A stretch of 44,765 bases of DNA from contig CAYTOF010000011.1 in the NCBI GenBank assembly GCA_964439435.1, positions 1-44,765 of the forward strand, written 5' to 3'. Shown here piece by piece: positions 40,985-44,765 of the stretch. Both the position numbers and the translations under genes were made by a program. This stretch comes from CAYTOF01 sp964439435 (lineage in GTDB: Bacteria > Bacillota > Clostridia > Oscillospirales > QAMX01). Each line of letters begins with the position of its first letter. Position 1 is the first letter of the stretch. The notes beneath the pieces are model-generated. The model was not told where the DNA came from and ran no database searches. It saw only the letters and a program-made list of their open reading frames with translations.

Positions 40985-41186
40985 GTATTATTGTATATTC
41001 GCAGCATTATTGCTGTTATGTCGCTATATATCCTCATAATTATTATAATAATCTACAATTCTTATTTTTTCTCTGAGTGATAAGTAAAAAATATGTGTTT
41101 GAAATCAAAGCGTATTTTCGTTGATTTACAGCTGAAAAGAAATTGCGATATAAAAACTTTTATGCTTAAAATGCGGCCAATTTCAT

Positions 41187-41215
41187 TTGACATTGAAACA
41201 TTTGTTTGTTATCAT
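41187..41215 (+). promoter_or_regulatory. Consensus sigma-A promoter of the betaine importer
   Basis: TTGACA (41187-41192), a 17-base spacer and TATCAT (41210-41215). The leader is about 28 bases. Confidence 0.8.
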
Positions 41216-41249
41216 AGGCCCTATGTTTTCAAAAAAGGAGGTATTTTTA

Positions 41250-42260
41250 ATGAAAACGCCAAAGAATGTGCGAAAAATCGCAGTCCTTTTAGCTATGCTT
41301 TCTATAATTGTTTTGAGCATTACGGGATGTGCTCCCGGGGGTATAGATAAAAACATCACCTTTGCCGATGTCGGCTGGGATTCCATTCTCTTTCACAACG
41401 CAGTGGCCGGAACGGTGGCAGAGATAGTGTTTGATTACAGTTGGACCGAGATTTCCGGCAGCACACCCATCACCCATGAAGGCGTGAAGAAAGGTGAAAT
41501 TGACATTCACATGGAAGTGTGGACGGACAACTTGCCAAGCTACGATGAAGATATCGCAAGCAATGAGCTTAAAGAACTCAGTGTCAATTTTGATGACAAC
41601 ATGCAAGGTTTTTATGTTCCGCGCTATGTTATCGAGGGGGACGCGGAGCGAGGTATCGAGCCTGTGGCACCCAATTTGAAGTCTGTGGCAGATCTAAGGG
41701 ACTATCCGCAGCTTTTCACAGACCCCGAAGACTCTTCCAAGGGCATTATTTATGGCGGTATCGCCGGCTGGGAGATCACTGAAATCATGCACAAAAAGTA
41801 TTTACACTACGAACTGGATGAGCACTACAACTATCTTGAGCCCGGAACTGATGCCGCTACAAATGCAATGCTCGTCTCGGCCTATGACAAGGGCATACCT
41901 GTGGTAGCATATTACTGGGAACCCACATGGTTGCTTGGACAATATGACTTTGTCTTACTTGAAGATGAACCCTATGATGAGGAATTGTATTTTGACGGAA
42001 AATGTGCCTGTCCATCTGTCAGAGTTACAGTGTGTGTGAGCAATGACTTTTACGAACGTGATCCCTTGTTCTCACAATTTCTCTCCAACTACAAAACGTC
42101 GTCCGCACTGACCAGTGATGCCCTTGCATACATGGAAGAAACGGGCGCAAACTACAAAGAGGCCGCGATTTGGTTTTTGACCAAACATCGCAATATGATT
42201 GAAACTTGGCTCGATGCAGAGCAAGTTGAAGTTCTTTATGCGTCTCTAAATCAAGCTTAA
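41250..42260 (+). CDS. Glycine betaine/choline-type ABC substrate-binding lipoprotein
   Basis: A 336-residue lipoprotein. After a lysine-rich start and hydrophobic segment, the lipobox SITGC places the acylated cysteine at about residue 27. The OpuAC-like body has FADVGWDSILFHN, IHMEVWTDN, GGIAGWEITE and YYWEPTWLLGQYDFV; the tryptophans could form the aromatic box that holds a quaternary ammonium head group. GGAGG lies 8 bases before the ATG at 41250; the longer frame would start inside the promoter. It is the first gene of the importer, the reverse of the usual ATPase-first order. Ligand could be glycine betaine, choline, proline betaine or carnitine. Confidence 0.9.
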   Translation: MKTPKNVRKIAVLLAMLSIIVLSITGCAPGGIDKNITFADVGWDSILFHNAVAGTVAEIVFDYSWTEISGSTPITHEGVKKGEIDIHMEVWTDNLPSYDEDIASNELKELSVNFDDNMQGFYVPRYVIEGDAERGIEPVAPNLKSVADLRDYPQLFTDPEDSSKGIIYGGIAGWEITEIMHKKYLHYELDEHYNYLEPGTDAATNAMLVSAYDKGIPVVAYYWEPTWLLGQYDFVLLEDEPYDEELYFDGKCACPSVRVTVCVSNDFYERDPLFSQFLSNYKTSSALTSDALAYMEETGANYKEAAIWFLTKHRNMIETWLDAEQVEVLYASLNQA

Positions 42261-42279
42261 CAGGATTTGAGGAGATGTT

Positions 42280-43152
42280 ATGGATTGGATTTTTGATTTT
42301 CCTTTTACGATAAATTTGAACACCGCTTTGATAGACAAAGCGGTTCGAGGATTTGCAGCTTCCCACTCCGGCTTTTTTGACGGGATAAAAACAGCTTTGA
42401 CAAGCTTTGTCGGGATTATAAACTGGGCTCTTGCCCACATACCTTGGTTTTTGTTTATCGGGTTGGTTTTCTTTTTATCTTGGAAAGCCCACAAGCGCAT
42501 TCGCACCGGTGTGTTCTATGCATTTTTGCTCTGTGTTGTCGGGGCCTTTGGCTTGTGGGACCTTATGAACCTCTCTCTTTCAATTGTCCTTGCGGGAGTT
42601 ATCATCGCCCTGATCATCGGGCTACCTGTCGGCGTGCTGATATCGGGCTCGAAGCGAGCAAACAAAATTGTCCGTCCTATCTTGGACACGATGCAAACCA
42701 TGCCCATTTTTGTTTATCTGATACCCGCTGTCATCTTTTTCGGCATGGGTTCCGCTTCTGCCGTCATTGCCACTGTGATCTATTCCATGGTGCCGGTGAT
42801 CAGGTTGACAAGCCTTGGAATACGGCAAGTTGATGAAGAAGTTGTCGAAGCAGCCATTGCCTTTGGCTCCACACGCATGCAATTGCTTTTTAAAGTGCAG
42901 GTGCCTCAAGCTTTGCCGACCATTATGACCGGCATCAACCAGACCTTGATGATGGCCATGTCCATGGTGGTCACCTGTTCCATGATTGGAGCACGGGGGC
43001 TTGGAAACGAGGTGCTGATTGCGGTCAACCGCATAGAGATTTCTCGCGGCTTTATTGCAGGCAGCTCAGTTGTGATACTTGCCATTATTCTTGACCGTTT
43101 GACGCAAGGGTGGTTTTCAAAAGAAGAGAAAATGGACGGTGCAAAAAAATGA
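42280..43152 (+). CDS. Glycine betaine/proline-type ABC permease (OpuAB/ProW-like)
   Basis: A 290-residue permease with about seven helices. The coupling loop DEEVVEAAIAFGSTRMQLLFKVQVPQALPTIM is the EAA motif that docks to the ATPase, and QTLMMAMSMVV is typical of the family. GAGGAG lies 6 bases before the ATG, 19 bases after the binding-protein stop. The stop overlaps the ATPase start (ATGA). Confidence 0.93.
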   Translation: MDWIFDFPFTINLNTALIDKAVRGFAASHSGFFDGIKTALTSFVGIINWALAHIPWFLFIGLVFFLSWKAHKRIRTGVFYAFLLCVVGAFGLWDLMNLSLSIVLAGVIIALIIGLPVGVLISGSKRANKIVRPILDTMQTMPIFVYLIPAVIFFGMGSASAVIATVIYSMVPVIRLTSLGIRQVDEEVVEAAIAFGSTRMQLLFKVQVPQALPTIMTGINQTLMMAMSMVVTCSMIGARGLGNEVLIAVNRIEISRGFIAGSSVVILAIILDRLTQGWFSKEEKMDGAKK

Positions 43153-44324
43153 GCGATATTATTATTGAAGCAAAAAACGTATCCAAACTATATGGTTTGA
43201 GAAGGGACGAAGCTTTTGCACTGCTTGAAAAAGACGTTGGAAAAGACGAGGTTTTACAAAAAACCGGTGTCACCACCGCTCTTTATGATGTGTCTTTAAG
43301 CATCCCTCGCGGGAAAATCTCTGTGATTATCGGCTTGTCCGGCTCGGGCAAGTCCACCCTTGTGCGCTGCTTTAACAGACTCACCCGCACAACAAAGGGC
43401 TCTATTTTGTTTGAAGATGCTGATTTAATGAAGATGAACAAGCAGGAGCTTCGGGAATTCCGGAGACACAAAGTCTCCATGGTCTTTCAGTCTTTCGGGC
43501 TTATGAGCCACAGAAACATACTCGGGAATGTGTCCTACGGCCTTGAGGTGTCGGGTATATCAAAGGAAGACCGCGAACTCCAAGCAAAAGAGGCCATTTC
43601 CTTGGTTGGCTTGGACGGATGGTGTGAGGCCAAAACAGATGAACTCTCAGGCGGTATGCTCCAGCGCGTGGGGCTGGCAAGGGCACTTGCAAATGACCCG
43701 GAAGTTTTGCTCATGGACGAGCCTTTTTCGGCATTGGATCCCCTGGTGCGAAAAGACATGCAGTTTGAGCTGCTTTCCATACAACGCAAATTGGGCAAGA
43801 CAGTTATATTTATCACCCACGACATCGACGAGGCCTTTAAGCTCGGAGACACTGTTGCGATAATGCGCGACGGACGCCTTGTTCAAGTGGATACACCTGA
43901 GCAAATGAGCTCACATCCGGCGGATGATTATGTGAAGCGCTTTATAAACTCTGCCGATATGTCAAAAGTGTTGACTGTGCAAAATATTATGATCACTCCA
44001 AGGAGCTTGATAAAAACAGGCGACAGCTTGGATTATGCCCTGCGCGTTATGCGCAGAAGCGGTTTGTCTTCTGTCTATGTGGTCGACGGCAAGATGAAAC
44101 TGACAGGTATCTTAAAGCTGACAGACGCATTGAATGCAAAAAGAGAGAACCAAACCCTCTCTCAGGCGCTTTTGGAGGAGATAAAGACCACCACCGCAGA
44201 TGCTCTTGTGGAGGACATCATGCCCATGGCTGCCACTGCCACATATCCGCTGGCGGTGGTGGATAAAAAAATGCGTCTGCTCGGCATCGTGTCAAAGGCA
44301 AGTGTTTTGTCCTCATTGCTTTAG
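43149..44324 (+). CDS. Glycine betaine/proline-type ABC ATPase with CBS domains
   Basis: A 391-residue ProV/OpuAA-type ATPase. Walker A is GLSGSGKST (about 61-69), the signature LSGGMLQRVGLARAL follows, Walker B is VLLMDEPFSALD and the switch histidine is in FITHDIDEA. Two CBS domains (about 280-391) follow the ATPase; in OpuA they sense ionic strength or cyclic-di-AMP. YGLRRDEAFALLEKDVGKDEV near the N-terminus is the usual family insertion. The ATG overlaps the permease stop by four bases, and the ribosome site is weak, so translation is probably coupled. This uptake system serves osmoprotection, or supplies betaine as a methyl donor. Confidence 0.93.
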   Translation: MSDIIIEAKNVSKLYGLRRDEAFALLEKDVGKDEVLQKTGVTTALYDVSLSIPRGKISVIIGLSGSGKSTLVRCFNRLTRTTKGSILFEDADLMKMNKQELREFRRHKVSMVFQSFGLMSHRNILGNVSYGLEVSGISKEDRELQAKEAISLVGLDGWCEAKTDELSGGMLQRVGLARALANDPEVLLMDEPFSALDPLVRKDMQFELLSIQRKLGKTVIFITHDIDEAFKLGDTVAIMRDGRLVQVDTPEQMSSHPADDYVKRFINSADMSKVLTVQNIMITPRSLIKTGDSLDYALRVMRRSGLSSVYVVDGKMKLTGILKLTDALNAKRENQTLSQALLEEIKTTTADALVEDIMPMAATATYPLAVVDKKMRLLGIVSKASVLSSLL

Positions 44325-44370
44325 ACAAATGCCACAGACTGCGCCTCTGTCTTTTTTATAACAGAAACTT

Positions 44371-44409
44371 AAAAAATCATGACACACTTTTTTTGTGTCA
44401 TGATTTTTT
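44371..44409 (+). terminator. Intrinsic terminator of the betaine importer
   Basis: Perfect 16-base stem, arms 44371-44386 and 44394-44409, loop CTTTTTT. Both strands have a T run, so it may also end the convergent gene at the right edge. Confidence 0.92.
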
Positions 44410-44412
44410 ATC

Positions 44413-44765
44413 TCACAGCCCCATTGTCGCCCAGTATCTGTCCACACGTTTGCCGCCGAGCTTTAAAAGGCGGATGCGCCTAAAATGCGTGCCTTCGCCA
44501 TCGTCCCATGTCGAGAGCTCCTTTGCATGGCCAAGTCTTCGCGCCATTGTCCAGCGATAGAGCGTCCACTGCCTCTGGTATGAATCCCATAGGGCAAGGC
44601 CGTCCGCCCCTCTGCCGTAGGCATCGAGGGCTTTTTTGCGGTAGCCTTCCGGTTCTATTTGCCGCGGCTCCAGGCAGATATAGACCTTTGTGTCCGTGTC
44701 CTTCACCATATCTACCAGGCTGTGTAAAAACGCACTTTTCATTGAAAAAATCTGCCTAAAATGGT
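44413..44765 (-). CDS. C-terminal part of a glycosidase-like protein (cut by window edge)
   Basis: The minus-strand frame is open from the window edge to a stop at 44413, giving about 117 residues. KVYICLEPRQIEPEGYRKKA, GADGLALWDSYQRQW and ARRLGH resemble the end of a TIM-barrel protein of the GHL10-like (family 10-like glycosyl hydrolase) type, where a barrel strand gives way to a final helix. An internal ATG at 44742 has no ribosome site, and the frame continues upstream, so the true start is outside. The family call is tentative. Confidence 0.5.
   Translation of the reverse strand, partial: HFRQIFSMKSAFLHSLVDMVKDTDTKVYICLEPRQIEPEGYRKKALDAYGRGADGLALWDSYQRQWTLYRWTMARRLGHAKELSTWDDGEGTHFRRIRLLKLGGKRVDRYWATMGL

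Noticed and set aside
40895..41080. 61-codon frame with a hydrophobic product
   Set aside because: It runs through a hairpin and very AT-rich DNA, has no ribosome site, and its isoleucine run is what AT-rich DNA gives by chance.

Overview
The window looks like chromosome of an anaerobic, probably uncultured member of the Clostridia (Bacillota). The evidence is consensus sigma-A promoters, strong GGAGG ribosome binding sites, many intrinsic terminators, a four-cysteine ribosomal protein L28, a ferredoxin-linked 2-oxoacid oxidoreductase and Gram-positive style lipoproteins. Base composition looks mid-range. I see no tRNA, rRNA, CRISPR array, transposase or phage gene.

Region by region. 1-713 (minus) is the start of an L-fucose isomerase gene cut by the window edge. 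1033-5646 (plus) is a four-gene unit: alpha/beta hydrolase, phosphoribosyltransferase, ABC exporter half-transporter and FAD oxidoreductase. 6026-7794 (minus) holds two exported proteins of unknown function, the second frameshifted. 8256-13966 (minus) is an exporter operon: lipoprotein, a partial copy of that lipoprotein, membrane-fusion-like protein, MacB-type ATPase and two paralogous FtsX-like permeases. 14477-15841 is aspartokinase. 16101-20215 (minus) is a pair of ABC exporter half-transporters led by a 94-residue protein with its own consensus promoter. 20509-22032 (plus) has a HAD phosphatase and a small membrane protein.

22128-27347 (minus) encodes two large glycoside hydrolases of the alpha-L-rhamnosidase type (GH78, and GH106-like with a C-terminal frameshift). 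27614-32657 (minus) holds rpmB, an endonuclease/exonuclease/phosphatase-family protein, a SLOG-family protein and a large DUF6259-like putative glycosidase. With fucI at the left edge and a glycosidase-like fragment at the right edge, this suggests a plant- or mucin-glycan forager using deoxyhexoses.

32881-33636 (plus) has a small zinc-ribbon protein and a membrane protein. 33710-36846 (minus) holds an orphan methyltransferase-type corrinoid protein and a coupled pair: a tandem P-II-like protein and a duplicated DUF1538 membrane protein whose apparent start codon is ATA. 37241-40706 (plus) is a MinD/ParA-like ATPase followed by ferredoxin, alpha, beta and gamma subunits of a 2-oxoacid:ferredoxin oxidoreductase. 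41250-44324 (plus) is a glycine betaine-type ABC importer. The right edge (minus) holds the C-terminus of a probable glycosidase-like protein.

The least described system here is the DUF1538 plus tandem P-II pair: both proteins are internally duplicated and the genes overlap by 8 bases, which suggests a P-II-gated membrane transporter. Two single-base frameshifts and the ATA start could be real decay or assembly errors; they should be checked against reads before interpretation.
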